Shown piece by piece: positions 28,167-40,376 of a stretch of DNA of 64,000 bases. The stretch spans positions 1 to 64,000 of the forward strand of contig NZ_BMDT01000011.1 in NCBI RefSeq assembly GCF_014635985.1, in the 5' to 3' direction. Position 1 is the first letter of the stretch, and the number at the start of each line of letters is the position of its first letter. A model generated the notes under the pieces. The model ran no database searches, was not told the origin of the DNA, and worked only from the letters and a program-made list of their open reading frames with translations. Position numbers and translations under genes: made by a program. The DNA is from Enterococcus alcedinis (GTDB lineage: Bacteria > Bacillota > Bacilli > Lactobacillales > Enterococcaceae).

Positions 28167-28196
28167 TAGACTAATTCCTTCCTTCATTCAATTGAA

Positions 28197-28538
28197 TTAC
28201 TTTTTAATTACTTTCGCAAGTTTTAAGACATGCTGTAAATTTGAGTTTATTTCTTGAAAAGATAAAAGTGCGACAGAAGGTCTTGCAATGATTATAAAAT
28301 CAACATCTGGCGATAACTGCTCCCTTAGTTCTTGCAGACTAGCGCGAATTTTGCGCTTAACCGCATTTCTTCGTACCGCATTCCCGACTTTTTTACCAAC
28401 CGAGATTCCCACACGAAAATGATTTTGATCTTTCTTCGGTAAAACATACACGACGAAATTTCGATTAGCCGACGATTTCCCCGATACAAAAACCTTTTGA
28501 AATTCTTTCTCTTTCTTGACACGATAGGACTTTCTCAT
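28197..28538 (-). CDS. rnpA: Ribonuclease P protein component
   Basis: This 113-residue basic protein has the RNR signature in [16 protein letters not shown]. It binds RNase P RNA for 5' tRNA maturation. It lies between rpmH and yidC, in the universal order. A terminator between rpmH and rnpA would reduce its transcription relative to L34. Confidence 0.96.
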   Translation of the reverse strand: MRKSYRVKKEKEFQKVFVSGKSSANRNFVVYVLPKKDQNHFRVGISVGKKVGNAVRRNAVKRKIRASLQELREQLSPDVDFIIIARPSVALLSFQEINSNLQHVLKLAKVIKK

Positions 28539-28639
28539 GCTTTTACATCATTTCCTTCTACTTATATTACTGCATTACTACTAATCAATCATACCATAAT
28601 TAGCCGAAAAGGTATCACCCTTTCGGCTAAAAAAGTATA

Positions 28640-28664
28640 AAAAAAAACCACTGATTTGCAGTGG
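28640..28664 (-). terminator. Terminator between rpmH and rnpA
   Basis: CCACTG (28648-28653) pairs with CAGTGG (28659-28664). On minus the stem is followed by at least seven T. A second inverted repeat, AGCCGAAA/TTTCGGCT, lies at about 28601-28628. Confidence 0.75.
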
Positions 28665-28665
28665 C

Positions 28666-28800
28666 TTATGCAGAAAGAACCTTTCTGCCTTTACGACGAC
28701 GGCTAGCGATTACGCGGCGACCGTTTTTAGTACTCATACGTTTGCGGAAACCGTGAACTTTTGAATGTTTACGTTTACTTGGTTGATATGTTCTTTTCAT
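28666..28800 (-). CDS. rpmH: Ribosomal protein L34
   Basis: This 44-residue basic protein begins [20 protein letters not shown] and has the L34 sequence throughout. An upstream in-frame start at 28884 would add sequence unlike L34, and the ATG at 28800 has a strong GGAGG site. It is the first leftward gene at oriC. Confidence 0.97.
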   Translation of the reverse strand: MKRTYQPSKRKHSKVHGFRKRMSTKNGRRVIASRRRKGRKVLSA

Positions 28801-28884
28801 TCTTTTCACCTCCAAAAAAGGAATTGCTATCGATACTTTTCGACATACCTTGATATTATAACGAATGGACTCCACTTTTGTCAA

Positions 28885-29300
28885 TCAAAAAATGGATATT
28901 TTCTTTTATGCGTTGCTTCAAATCAAAACCAAGTTATCCACAAAATACTTTTTTTCACTAAAACTACCTGTGAATTCTTTACAATTTCAAAAAAACTGTC
29001 CCAAAGCTTGTCCCCGACTTTTCCACACATTCACAAGGCAATATAAGTTATGCACAACCCGGCTTTTTCCTGTGCACAACTTTACATAAACCCTTTTAAA
29101 TCAATGTGTTTTATCCATAGTTGTCTGTGCATAACTTTTTAATAAACAAGTTATCAACAAGGGAGTTGTCTTTGTGGATAACTTTATTTTAGCCTTGTGG
29201 ATTTCTTTTTTTACTCCTTGTTGAAACTGTGGATGAATTTCTTTTTTTTTATATTTTTCAGTGTTTCTGTGGAAAACTTTTTGATTTCATGCTAAATTGG
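28885..29300. other. oriC: oriC, rpmH-dnaA part (DnaA box cluster)
   Basis: The 539-bp rpmH-dnaA gap contains consensus DnaA boxes TTATNCACA at 28934-28942 (+), 29048-29056 (+), 29126-29134 (-) and 29173-29181 (-). One-mismatch boxes lie at about 29018-29026, 29071-29079, 29151-29159 and 29268-29276. Orientation switches in the middle. A long T-tract at 29231-29250 lies near the dnaA end. No gene is present. Confidence 0.93.
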
Positions 29301-29339
29301 TAATATCTATCTTTATCTATTCTTACAGGAGGATGAATT

Positions 29340-30677
29340 ATGCCATCTCTTGAAACTATATGGAGAGAATTGCAGGACAGTTATCGTAAAGAAATGAATC
29401 CAGTTAGCTATAATACGTGGATTGAACCTGCAAAACCTCTATCCTTTCAAAATAAGCAATTAATTATTGAAGTACCAACAATGATTCAAAAGAATTATTG
29501 GGAAAAAAATCTAGCAAGTAAAATTTTAGAAACCTTTTATATGATGAGTGGCGAAGAAATCTTACCGATCTTTGTAACACCAGATGAGGCTGAAAGCCTG
29601 ATCCAACAAGTAAGCGAACAAAAAAAAGAAGCATTTGAAGATACAAACAAGAGCAAGGCCCTTTTAAATTCGAAATATACATTCGACACTTTCGTTATTG
29701 GTAAAGGAAACCAAATGGCCCATGCAGCAGCCTTAGTTGTTGCTGAAGATCCTGGATCAATTTATAATCCACTATTTTTCTATGGTGGCGTTGGTCTTGG
29801 TAAAACCCATTTAATGCATGCTATTGGTCATCAAATGTTACTCAAGCGCCCACATGCTAAAATTAAATATGTCAGCAGTGAAAATTTTACGAATGATTTT
29901 ATTACGTCGATTCAAAAAAATCGCATGGAAGAATTTCGTAATGAATATCGAACAGTTGATTTATTGCTCGTCGATGATATTCAGTTTTTAGTCAACAAAG
30001 AGGGGACACAAGAAGAGTTTTTCAACACATTTGAAGAACTTTATCGGAATAATAAGCAAATTGTTTTAACAAGTGATCGTTTGCCAAATGAAATTCCAAC
30101 TTTACCGCAACGACTTGTTTCGCGCTTCGCCTGGGGCTTATCAGTTGATATTACTCCCCCAGATTTAGAAACTCGAACAGCGATTTTACGTAAGAAAGCA
30201 GAAGCTGAGAACCTTGAAATTCCAGATGATACCCTAAGTTATATTGCCGGCCAAATTGACTCAAACATTCGTGAATTAGAAGGCGCGCTTGTCCGAGTTC
30301 AAGCCTTTGCTGCGATTCAAAGTGCAGATATCACAACGAGTTTAGCAGCTGAAGCACTCAAAGCGTTAAAAGCTAGCCATCATTTAACTCAAGTTTCGAT
30401 TCTACAAATTCAAGAAGAAGTCGCAAAGTACTATCATTTACAAATTAAAGATTTAAAAGGGAAAAAACGTGTCAAAAATATCGTTGTTCCTCGTCAAATC
30501 GCTATGTATTTATCAAGAGAATTAACTGATAACTCACTACCCAAAATTGGTGCCGAATTTGGTGGGAAAGATCATACAACTGTCATTCATGCGCATGAAA
30601 AAATTCAACAACTACTAAAACATGATGCAATTATTCAAAATGAGATTAAAGAAATTAAAGAAATCATTTATAACTAG
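29340..30677 (+). CDS. dnaA: Chromosomal replication initiator DnaA
   Basis: This 445-residue protein has N-terminal domain I (about 1-75), a short linker, an AAA+ domain with Walker A GGVGLGKTH and Walker B LLVDDIQFL, and DNA-binding domain IV with the signature GGKDHTTVIHAHEKI. It binds DnaA boxes and opens oriC. GGAGG lies 7 nt before the ATG. One-mismatch boxes just upstream suggest autoregulation. Confidence 0.98.
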   Translation: MPSLETIWRELQDSYRKEMNPVSYNTWIEPAKPLSFQNKQLIIEVPTMIQKNYWEKNLASKILETFYMMSGEEILPIFVTPDEAESLIQQVSEQKKEAFEDTNKSKALLNSKYTFDTFVIGKGNQMAHAAALVVAEDPGSIYNPLFFYGGVGLGKTHLMHAIGHQMLLKRPHAKIKYVSSENFTNDFITSIQKNRMEEFRNEYRTVDLLLVDDIQFLVNKEGTQEEFFNTFEELYRNNKQIVLTSDRLPNEIPTLPQRLVSRFAWGLSVDITPPDLETRTAILRKKAEAENLEIPDDTLSYIAGQIDSNIRELEGALVRVQAFAAIQSADITTSLAAEALKALKASHHLTQVSILQIQEEVAKYYHLQIKDLKGKKRVKNIVVPRQIAMYLSRELTDNSLPKIGAEFGGKDHTTVIHAHEKIQQLLKHDAIIQNEIKEIKEIIYN

Positions 30678-30678
30678 T

Positions 30679-30830
30679 TGTGTATAAGTCTTTAAAAAAT
30701 CATAAAGTTTTCCACAAGTTATTCACAGGTGGAAAACTTTATTTATCGAGGTTTATTAGTAGTTATCCACATTACTAACAGGCCTACTACTTCTACTACT
30801 TTTTTTTATTAATAATCAATCTAAAAGGAG
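30679..30830. other. oriC: oriC, dnaA-dnaN part with DnaA-trio tract
   Basis: Consensus boxes lie at 30679-30687 (-), 30719-30727 (+) and 30763-30771 (+), with a one-mismatch box at 30708-30716. Twelve bp after the last box begins CTACTACTTCTACTACTT (30784-30801), whose complement reads as GAT/GAA triplets, that is DnaA-trios. An AT-rich stretch to about 30823 follows. This is the predicted unwinding site. Confidence 0.88.
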
Positions 30831-30838
30831 CTGCCATT

Positions 30839-31969
30839 ATGAAACTAACTTTAAATCGTAATGCTTTTATTCAAGAACTACAAAAAGTTCAAAGAGCCAT
30901 AGCCACAAAAACAACAATCAATATTCTTACAGGGGTAAAAATTGACTTAACAAATCAAGGATTAACCCTTACAGGAAGTAACGCAGAAATCTCAATTGAA
31001 TCTTTTTTAAGTGTTGAAGATGAAAATGCACAAATGAACATTGAAAGAACAGGATCCGTTGTTTTACAAGCCCGTTTCTTTAGTGAAATCATTCGTCGTT
31101 TGCCAGAAGAACATTTTACACTAGAAGTTTTAGAACAAAACCAAGTTAAGATTACTTCAGGGAAAGCTTATTTTACCGTTAATGGCTTGGATTCAGACAA
31201 TTATCCACATTTACCAATTATCGACACACCAAATCAAATTCAAATACCGATTCAAGTTTTAAATAAACTCATTAGCGAAACAGTCTTTTCTGTTTCTCAA
31301 CACGAAAGTCGTCCAATTTTGACAGGGGTCCATTTTGTTTTATCAAACGAAGTTTTACTCGCAGTTGCAACGGATTCCCATCGTTTAAGTCAACGTAAAA
31401 TTCCATTAGCCGATACAGCTGAACAATTTGATATTGTGATTCCTGGGAAAAGCTTAATTGAATTATCGCGTTCATTATCAGATGAAGAAGGCGATGTTAG
31501 CATTCGCATGATGGATAACCAAGTGCTATTTGAAATCGAAGGCATGAAGTTTTACTCTCGTTTACTCGAAGGGGCGTATCCTGATACGAACCGTTTAATT
31601 CCAACAAGCTTCAATACAACGATTGAATTTGAAGGAAAAGCCTTTTTAGCAGCGATTGATCGTGCATCATTGTTATCACATGAAGGGCGCAATAATATTG
31701 TCCGCTTGCATATTGCCGATGATGGCGTGATTTTATATGGAAATTCACCAGAAATCGGAAAAGTAGAAGAAAGCCTTAATTACAATCAAGTTTCTGGCGA
31801 ACCGTTAGATATTTCCTTTAATCCTGATTACATGAAAGCTGCTTTACGTGCTTTTGGCGATACGACGATTAAAATTCAATTTATTTCGGCAATTCGTCCA
31901 TTTATTTTAGAACCGTCAGAAGGTCAAGGCGAATTTGTGCAATTAATTACTCCGGTTCGTACGAATTAA
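30839..31969 (+). CDS. dnaN: DNA polymerase III beta sliding clamp
   Basis: This 376-residue protein has three repeated clamp domains of about 125 residues each and the conserved C-terminal PFILEPSEGQGEFVQLITPVR. It tethers polymerase III to DNA. AAAGGAG lies 9 nt before the start. A terminator follows. Confidence 0.98.
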   Translation: MKLTLNRNAFIQELQKVQRAIATKTTINILTGVKIDLTNQGLTLTGSNAEISIESFLSVEDENAQMNIERTGSVVLQARFFSEIIRRLPEEHFTLEVLEQNQVKITSGKAYFTVNGLDSDNYPHLPIIDTPNQIQIPIQVLNKLISETVFSVSQHESRPILTGVHFVLSNEVLLAVATDSHRLSQRKIPLADTAEQFDIVIPGKSLIELSRSLSDEEGDVSIRMMDNQVLFEIEGMKFYSRLLEGAYPDTNRLIPTSFNTTIEFEGKAFLAAIDRASLLSHEGRNNIVRLHIADDGVILYGNSPEIGKVEESLNYNQVSGEPLDISFNPDYMKAALRAFGDTTIKIQFISAIRPFILEPSEGQGEFVQLITPVRTN

Positions 31970-32021
31970 TTATCCTTTTTCATTTATTTTTGAAAATAAT
32001 GAAACTTCAAACAGAAAATAA

Positions 32022-32057
32022 GAAAAACGCCCTAAAATGACTTTTAAGGCGTTTTTT
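32022..32057 (+). terminator. Terminator after dnaN
   Basis: AACGCC...TAAAA pairs with TTTTA...GGCGTT (about 32025-32053), followed by a T-run. Confidence 0.85.
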
Positions 32058-32187
32058 GCTTTTTTAAGGAAAATAACTAAAAGGCATCAACGTTGCTAAA
32101 ATCCAAGAATAACTGGATAAATTTGTTTTTTTGCCCATAAAAGGGTATAATATTATGAGTGTACTCTTGATAGAATTGAGGGATAAA

Positions 32188-32413
32188 ATGAAAACAACGA
32201 TTTATTTACAAACTGAATATATGACGCTAACGCAAATGTTAAAAGAAGCCAATATTATTGGTAGCGGTGGTCAAGCAAAATGGTATTTAGCAGATAATAC
32301 CGTTTTTGTCGACGGTGAACCTGAAAACCGTCGCGGTCGAAAATTGTATGCTGGCATGATGATTGAGATACCCGGGGAGGGTACTTTCTTTATGAAATCA
32401 CAGGATCAATTAA

Positions 32414-32427
<14 letters not shown>
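32188..32427 (+). CDS. yaaA: S4-domain protein YaaA
   Basis: This 79-residue RNA-binding S4-domain protein has the core GGQAKWYLADNTVFVDGEPENRRGRKL. It is found between dnaN and recF in most Firmicutes. The ATG at 32188 follows GAGGGATAAA; the open frame back to 32131 lacks a site. It overlaps recF by 14 nt. Confidence 0.93.
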
Positions 32428-35484
<3,057 letters not shown>

Positions 35485-35506
35485 TTCGAAGAAGGAGGAA
35501 AAATTT

Positions 35507-37969
35507 TTGGAAGAGCAAAAAAAGAACGTTCAAGAGATTAATTTAATCAACGAAATGAAAGATTCCTTTATCGATTATGCGATGAGTGTGATTGTTTCCC
35601 GTGCGCTACCGGACGTTCGTGATGGTTTAAAGCCAGTTCACCGCCGTATTTTATATGGGATGCATGAACTAGGAGTCACGCCGGATAAAGCCCATAAAAA
35701 ATCCGCTCGTATTGTTGGAGACGTGATGGGTAAATATCACCCCCATGGTGATAGTGCGATTTATGAATCAATGGTTCGGATGGCACAACCGTTTAGTTAC
35801 CGCTACATGCTCGTTGACGGGCATGGAAACTTTGGTTCTGTCGATGGTGATGGGGCCGCTGCGATGCGTTATACCGAAGCGCGTATGAGTAAATTAGCTT
35901 TAGAAATGCTACGTGATATTAACAAAAAAACCGTTGATTTCAAGAGTAACTACGATGATTCAGAATCGGAACCGGTTGTGTTACCGGCCCGTTTCCCGAA
36001 TCTTTTAGTCAACGGAACGACTGGTATTGCGGTTGGGATGGCAACAAATATTCCACCACATAATCTAAACGAAGTGATTGCAGCCATTGACGTTTTAATG
36101 GATAATCCTGATGCGACAACGGCTGATTTAATGGAAGTACTACCTGGACCTGATTTTCCAACAGGTGGCCTTGTGATGGGTAAATCTGGTATTCGTCGTG
36201 CGTATGAAACAGGACGCGGATCGATTATTATTCGAGCAAAAGTTGAAATTGTCGAAAAATCAAATGGTCGTGAACGAATTTTAGTTACAGAATTGCCTTA
36301 TATGGTAAATAAAGCGAAATTAATTGAACGCATTTCAGAATTGCATCGTGATAAACGGATTGAAGGAATTACTGATTTACGTGATGAATCGTCACGTGAA
36401 GGCATGCGTATTGTCATTGATGTGCGTCGTGATGTCAGTGCATCCGTTATTTTAAATAACTTATACAAAATGACCTCTCTTCAAACATCCTTTGGTTTTA
36501 ACATGTTAGCGATTGAAAATGGTGTGCCAAAAGTCTTAAGTGTGAAACGCATTTTAGAAAACTATATTGAGCACCAAAAAGAAGTCATCGTTCGTCGTAC
36601 GCAATTTGATAAAAAGCGTGCAGAAGACAAAGCTCACATTTTAGAAGGATTACGAATTGCATTAGATCATATTGACGAGATTATTGCGATTATTCGTGGA
36701 TCGAATAATGATGCAGCAGCGAAAGAAGCATTGATTACTCGTTTTGAATTTTCCGATCGTCAAGCACAAGCGATTTTAGACATGCGTTTGCGCCGTTTAA
36801 CAGGCTTAGAACGTGATAAAATTGAAAATGAATACCAAGAGTTGCTTGTTTTAATTGCTGACTTGGCGGATATTTTAGCCAAACCAGAGCGCGTTCTTGA
36901 AATTATTCAAACGGAATTACATGAGATTGGACAACGCTTTGGCGATGCCCGTCGAACAGAACTACTGATTGGTGAAGTCTTAAACTTAGAAGACGAAGAT
37001 TTGATTGAAGAAGAAGAAATCGTGATTACCTTAACGAATAATGGTTATATTAAACGTGTTGCAAACTCAGAATTTAGAGCGCAACGTCGTGGTGGACGAG
37101 GCGTTCAAGGAATGGGCGTTCATGATGAAGATTATGTGCAGACATTGATTTCATGTTCGACACATGACACGTTATTGTTCTTTACGAATGTCGGAAAAGT
37201 CTACCGTGCCAAAGGCTATGAGATTCCAGAATACGGACGAACAGCCAAAGGGATTCCGGTGATTAACTTACTAGGCGTCGATTCGAATGAGCAAATTCAA
37301 ACGATTGTTTCTGTGAGTAACGAAGAAATTACAAGTAACGGTTACCTCTTCTTTACAACACGTTTAGGTGTTGTTAAACGGACTTCAGTGACGGCATTTG
37401 CGAATATTCGCAGCAATGGTCTGATTGCGATTGGCTTAAAAGAAGGCGATGAATTAGTCAATGTCTTGAAGACAACTGGTGAAGACGTAATGATTATCGG
37501 AACGCATAATGGTTACTCAGTGACTTTCTTAGAAGAAGCTGTTCGTGACATGGGACGTACTGCGGCTGGTGTACGTGGTGTTCGTTTACGAGAGGGCGAT
37601 TACGTAATCGGAGCTTCGATTATTCGTGGCGAAGATGAAGTCTTAATTATTACTGAAAATGGTTATGGTAAACGAACAAAAGGTTCAGAATACCCAATTA
37701 AAGGCCGTGGCGGTAAAGGGATTAAGACAGCCAATGTAACAGCGAAAAATGGACCGTTAGCCGGCTTAACGACCGTTTCTGGCGAAGAAGATTTGTTATT
37801 AATTACGAACAAAGGCGTAATGATTCGCTTCCATACAGCGGATGTTTCACAAACGGGACGTGCGACACTTGGTGTTCGTTTAATCAAGATGGAAGAAGAT
37901 GCAAAAGTTGTGACTATGACGACTGTTGAACCTGAAGAAATCGAAGAAGAAACAACCGAACAAGAATAA
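35507..37969 (+). CDS. gyrA: DNA gyrase subunit A
   Basis: This 820-residue subunit has its catalytic tyrosine in AMRYTEARM, a winged-helix and tower region, and a C-terminal beta-pinwheel with the GyrA box QRRGGRG. The quinolone-resistance region carries S83 and E87, the susceptible residues. TTG start at 35507 behind GAAGGAGGA. The C-terminus is acidic. Confidence 0.98.
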   Translation: MEEQKKNVQEINLINEMKDSFIDYAMSVIVSRALPDVRDGLKPVHRRILYGMHELGVTPDKAHKKSARIVGDVMGKYHPHGDSAIYESMVRMAQPFSYRYMLVDGHGNFGSVDGDGAAAMRYTEARMSKLALEMLRDINKKTVDFKSNYDDSESEPVVLPARFPNLLVNGTTGIAVGMATNIPPHNLNEVIAAIDVLMDNPDATTADLMEVLPGPDFPTGGLVMGKSGIRRAYETGRGSIIIRAKVEIVEKSNGRERILVTELPYMVNKAKLIERISELHRDKRIEGITDLRDESSREGMRIVIDVRRDVSASVILNNLYKMTSLQTSFGFNMLAIENGVPKVLSVKRILENYIEHQKEVIVRRTQFDKKRAEDKAHILEGLRIALDHIDEIIAIIRGSNNDAAAKEALITRFEFSDRQAQAILDMRLRRLTGLERDKIENEYQELLVLIADLADILAKPERVLEIIQTELHEIGQRFGDARRTELLIGEVLNLEDEDLIEEEEIVITLTNNGYIKRVANSEFRAQRRGGRGVQGMGVHDEDYVQTLISCSTHDTLLFFTNVGKVYRAKGYEIPEYGRTAKGIPVINLLGVDSNEQIQTIVSVSNEEITSNGYLFFTTRLGVVKRTSVTAFANIRSNGLIAIGLKEGDELVNVLKTTGEDVMIIGTHNGYSVTFLEEAVRDMGRTAAGVRGVRLREGDYVIGASIIRGEDEVLIITENGYGKRTKGSEYPIKGRGGKGIKTANVTAKNGPLAGLTTVSGEEDLLLITNKGVMIRFHTADVSQTGRATLGVRLIKMEEDAKVVTMTTVEPEEIEEETTEQE

Positions 37970-37978
37970 TTTTACAGC

Positions 37979-38012
37979 AAAAGTTTTTCTGAAATTCAGA
38001 AAAACTTTTTGT
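37979..38012 (+). terminator. Terminator of gyrBA
   Basis: A 14-bp perfect stem (37979-37992 with 37996-38009) is followed by a T-rich run. Confidence 0.9.
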
Positions 38013-38069
38013 TTTTAATGCGTAAATAACTGATAATGACAAGATTATGGGTAATATCGGGCAAAACAC

Positions 38070-38098
38070 TTGCCAAAGGAGTTAGAAGTGTGTATAAT
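38070..38098 (+). promoter_or_regulatory. rpsF operon promoter
   Basis: TTGCCA (38070-38075), a 17-nt spacer and TATAAT (38093-38098), the latter preceded by TG. Confidence 0.75.
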
Positions 38099-38185
38099 TA
38101 TTTTCCGTGAGTAGTCATTTATGACCACTTTCTCTGCTCCTTTATAAAGTAGGGGAGCCTAAGACCATAGGGAGGTGAAAAATCA
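38099..38185 (+). promoter_or_regulatory. Candidate S6:S18 leader of rpsF
   Basis: The ~80-nt leader contains a CCG trinucleotide near its 5' end (about 38104), a GTCAT/ATGAC hairpin and a GCTCC/GGAGC pairing. Many bacterial rpsF leaders bind the S6:S18 complex through a bulged CCG for feedback control. I could not fold it rigorously, so this remains a candidate. Confidence 0.4.
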
Positions 38186-38485
38186 ATGGAAAATGCGAAA
38201 TATGAAGTTTTATACATCATTCGTCCTAACATTGATGAAGAAGCAAAAACTGCTTTAGTCGAACGTTTCGATACAATCTTAAAAGATAACGGTGCAGAAG
38301 TCATCGAGTCTAAAGTTTGGGAAAAACGCCGTCTAGCGTATGAAATCAACGGATTCCGTGAGGGTATCTATCACATCGTTAAGATTTCTGCTCCTTCAGA
38401 TGCAAATGCGATCAATGAATTTGACCGTTTAGCAAAAATCAATGACGATATTGTCCGTCATATGATTGTTAGAGAAGAAGCATAA
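38186..38485 (+). CDS. rpsF: Ribosomal protein S6
   Basis: This 99-residue protein has the S6 signature [22 protein letters not shown]. It is the first gene of rpsF-ssb-rpsR. GGGAGGTG precedes the ATG. A parS palindrome lies in the 41-nt gap before ssb. Confidence 0.97.
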   Translation: MENAKYEVLYIIRPNIDEEAKTALVERFDTILKDNGAEVIESKVWEKRRLAYEINGFREGIYHIVKISAPSDANAINEFDRLAKINDDIVRHMIVREEA

Positions 38486-38487
38486 AT

Positions 38488-38503
38488 TGTTTCACGTGAA
38501 ACA
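38488..38503. promoter_or_regulatory. parS site
   Basis: TGTTTCACGTGAAACA is identical to the 16-bp parS at 13491 and sits between rpsF and ssb. Confidence 0.95.
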
Positions 38504-38526
38504 AAACGATGAGAGGATGATTTATT

Positions 38527-39042
38527 TTGATTAACAATGTTGTATTAGTAGGTCGATTAACAAAAGATCCTGATTTGCGTTATACTTCAAGTGGTACAGC
38601 AGTAGCAACTTTTACGCTAGCAGTAAATCGTAACTTTACAACCCAAAGCGGTGAACGAGAAGCGGATTTCATTAACTGTGTCATCTGGCGCAAGTCAGCA
38701 GAGACGTTAGCAAACTATGCGAAAAAGGGGTCACTAATTGGAGTGACAGGCCGTATTCAAACGAGAAATTATGACAATCAACAAGGTCAACGCGTTTATG
38801 TGACGGAAGTAGTAGCAGAAAACTTCCAATTACTTGAATCACGTACAGCAAATGAACAACGTCGTTCAGCGCCGAGTGATGATTTTAATTCGAATCAACC
38901 AAGCTTTGGTAACAACAATAACTTCAATCAAAACCAAAATCAATCTTCTCCAACAAACGGAATGCCTAATTTTGATCGAGACACATCGGATCCATTCGGT
39001 GGTTCATCAATTGACATTTCAGACGATGATTTACCATTCTAA
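38527..39042 (+). CDS. ssb: Single-stranded DNA-binding protein
   Basis: This 171-residue protein has an N-terminal OB fold (about 1-108), a Q/N/S-rich disordered linker and the acidic C-terminal tip DISDDDLPF that binds partner proteins. TTG start at 38527, behind GAGAGGATG. Co-transcribed with rpsF and rpsR. Confidence 0.97.
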   Translation: MINNVVLVGRLTKDPDLRYTSSGTAVATFTLAVNRNFTTQSGEREADFINCVIWRKSAETLANYAKKGSLIGVTGRIQTRNYDNQQGQRVYVTEVVAENFQLLESRTANEQRRSAPSDDFNSNQPSFGNNNNFNQNQNQSSPTNGMPNFDRDTSDPFGGSSIDISDDDLPF

Positions 39043-39065
39043 GAAATTGATAGGAGGGAAATAGG

Positions 39066-39305
39066 ATGGCACAACAAAGAAGAGGCGGACGCAAACGTCG
39101 TAAAGTAGACTATCTTGCAGCAAACCATATCGAACATGTCGATTATAAAGACATTGAACTTTTAAAAAGATTTATCTCAGAACGTGGAAAAATTTTGCCA
39201 CGTCGTGTAACTGGTACAGGAGCGAAAAACCAACGCAAATTAACTGTAGCAATTAAACGTGCGCGTATCATGGGATTACTTCCATTCGTAGGCGAAGAGG
39301 GTTAA
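39066..39305 (+). CDS. rpsR: Ribosomal protein S18
   Basis: This 79-residue basic protein has the S18 signature [25 protein letters not shown]. It is last in the rpsF-ssb-rpsR operon, followed by an intrinsic terminator. Confidence 0.97.
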   Translation: MAQQRRGGRKRRKVDYLAANHIEHVDYKDIELLKRFISERGKILPRRVTGTGAKNQRKLTVAIKRARIMGLLPFVGEEG

Positions 39306-39310
39306 TAATT

Positions 39311-39341
39311 AAGGATCTCACTTAGGTGAGGTCCTTTTTAT
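39311..39341 (+). terminator. Terminator of rpsF-ssb-rpsR
   Basis: AAGGATCTCAC pairs with GTGAGGTCCTT across a TTAG loop, then a T-run. Confidence 0.85.
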
Positions 39342-39473
39342 TTTTAGGCAACGAAAAGTGTCAAACTATGCTAAAATAGAAGATAGAATCAAGCGACTTA
39401 GGGAAAACTTGAAAAGAAATAAAAAATAGTTTTTAATAAGAAGCACAAGAGTAGAAATTAAAGGAGCGATTAT

Positions 39474-39926
39474 ATGCGAGTTATTTTTTTAGAAGACGTT
39501 AAAGGTAAAGGTAAAAAAGGCGAGGTTAAAGAAGTACCATCTGGCTACGCGCAAAATTACTTAATCAAAAACAAATTAGCTAAAGAAGCAACGAAAGAAA
39601 GCCTAGCAGAAGTTGCTGGTAAGAAAAAAGCGAAGGCGAAACAAGATGCTGAAATCTTACAAGAATCCAAAGAACTAAAAGCACAGATTGAAGCAGAAGA
39701 AACCGTAGTTGAAATTAAAGCCAAAGCGGGTGAAGACGGTCGTCTATTTGGCTCAATTCCTTCAAAACAAATTACCGATGCTTTAGAAAAACAATACAAA
39801 ATTAAAGTCGATAAACGTAAATTGGATTTAAAACAACCGATTCGTGGATTAGGAACGGTAGAAGTTTCTGCTAAACTTCATCAAGAAGTAACAGCAAAAA
39901 TCAAAGTTAAAGTCGTTCAAGGGTAA
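39474..39926 (+). CDS. rplI: Ribosomal protein L9
   Basis: This 150-residue L9 has the N-terminal signature [20 protein letters not shown] and GYAQNYLI, a long connecting helix (about 45-75) and the C-terminal domain with GRLFGSI. It is followed directly by a terminator. In Bacillus it pairs with dnaC as here. Confidence 0.97.
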   Translation: MRVIFLEDVKGKGKKGEVKEVPSGYAQNYLIKNKLAKEATKESLAEVAGKKKAKAKQDAEILQESKELKAQIEAEETVVEIKAKAGEDGRLFGSIPSKQITDALEKQYKIKVDKRKLDLKQPIRGLGTVEVSAKLHQEVTAKIKVKVVQG

Positions 39927-39942
39927 TTTTATAAAAGTAAGT

Positions 39943-39972
39943 GGATGTGACTGGTGTCACATCCCTATTTTT
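39943..39972 (+). terminator. Terminator of rplI
   Basis: GGATGTGAC (39943-39951) pairs with GTCACATCC (39956-39964), followed by CTATTTTTT. Confidence 0.85.
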
Positions 39973-40124
39973 TAGATGGCCTGTTTTTACTTCGAGGTCT
40001 AATAGAATTAAGTGAGAGCTTAGGTTAGTCATTTGTTTAGAAGAAAAAATAAATGATTGTAGATGAACACTTTTTAAATACTTGCTTTTTTTATTCATCG
40101 GCGTTACCATAAAAGGGAAGAATT

Positions 40125-40197
40125 GGGTTGTTAGCTCAGTTGGTAGAGCAGATGACTCTTAATCATCGGGTCGCGGGTTCGAGCCCCTCACAGCCCA
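40125..40197 (+). tRNA. tRNA-Lys (anticodon CUU)
   Basis: A 73-nt cloverleaf has acceptor GGGTTGT/ACAGCCC, a D-arm with GAGCAG region, anticodon stem GATGA/TCATC with loop CTCTTAA giving anticodon CTT, and a T-arm containing GGTTCGAGCC. CCA is not encoded. It reads AAG; the AAA-reading lysine tRNA is not in the window. A terminator-like hairpin follows. Confidence 0.95.
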
Positions 40198-40209
40198 TTC
40201 AAGCACACT

Positions 40210-40266
40210 AAAAGGGTAACGAGACGTTTGTTGCGTAGGCAGTCGACGTTTTGTTATCTTTTTTGA
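40210..40266 (+). terminator. Terminator after tRNA-Lys
   Basis: AAAAGGGTAAC...GACG can pair with CG...TTTTGTTATCTTTT around a 15-20 nt loop, ending in six T. The remaining 110 nt before dnaB hold no clear signal. Confidence 0.6.
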
Positions 40267-40376
40267 TGGTAAGTTGTCAGCCAATTAGACTTAAGTAAAT
40301 CTTATGCGCTTGTCAATTGTTGTTTACACGGATTTTTAGTAGAATGAGAAGAATGAATTGATTAGGAGCGAAAAGC

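Noticed and set aside
28765-29089. Overlapping open frames across rpmH and oriC on plus
   Set aside because: They are antisense to rpmH and cover DnaA boxes; composition is that of the origin, not of a protein.
36391-36400. GTCACGTGAA in gyrA as a parS site
   Set aside because: Only part of the palindrome matches and it is explained by codons; flanks do not fit TGTTTC/GAAACA.
35507-37969. Quinolone-resistance changes in gyrA
   Set aside because: S83 and E87 are the susceptible residues; nothing unusual is visible in the QRDR.
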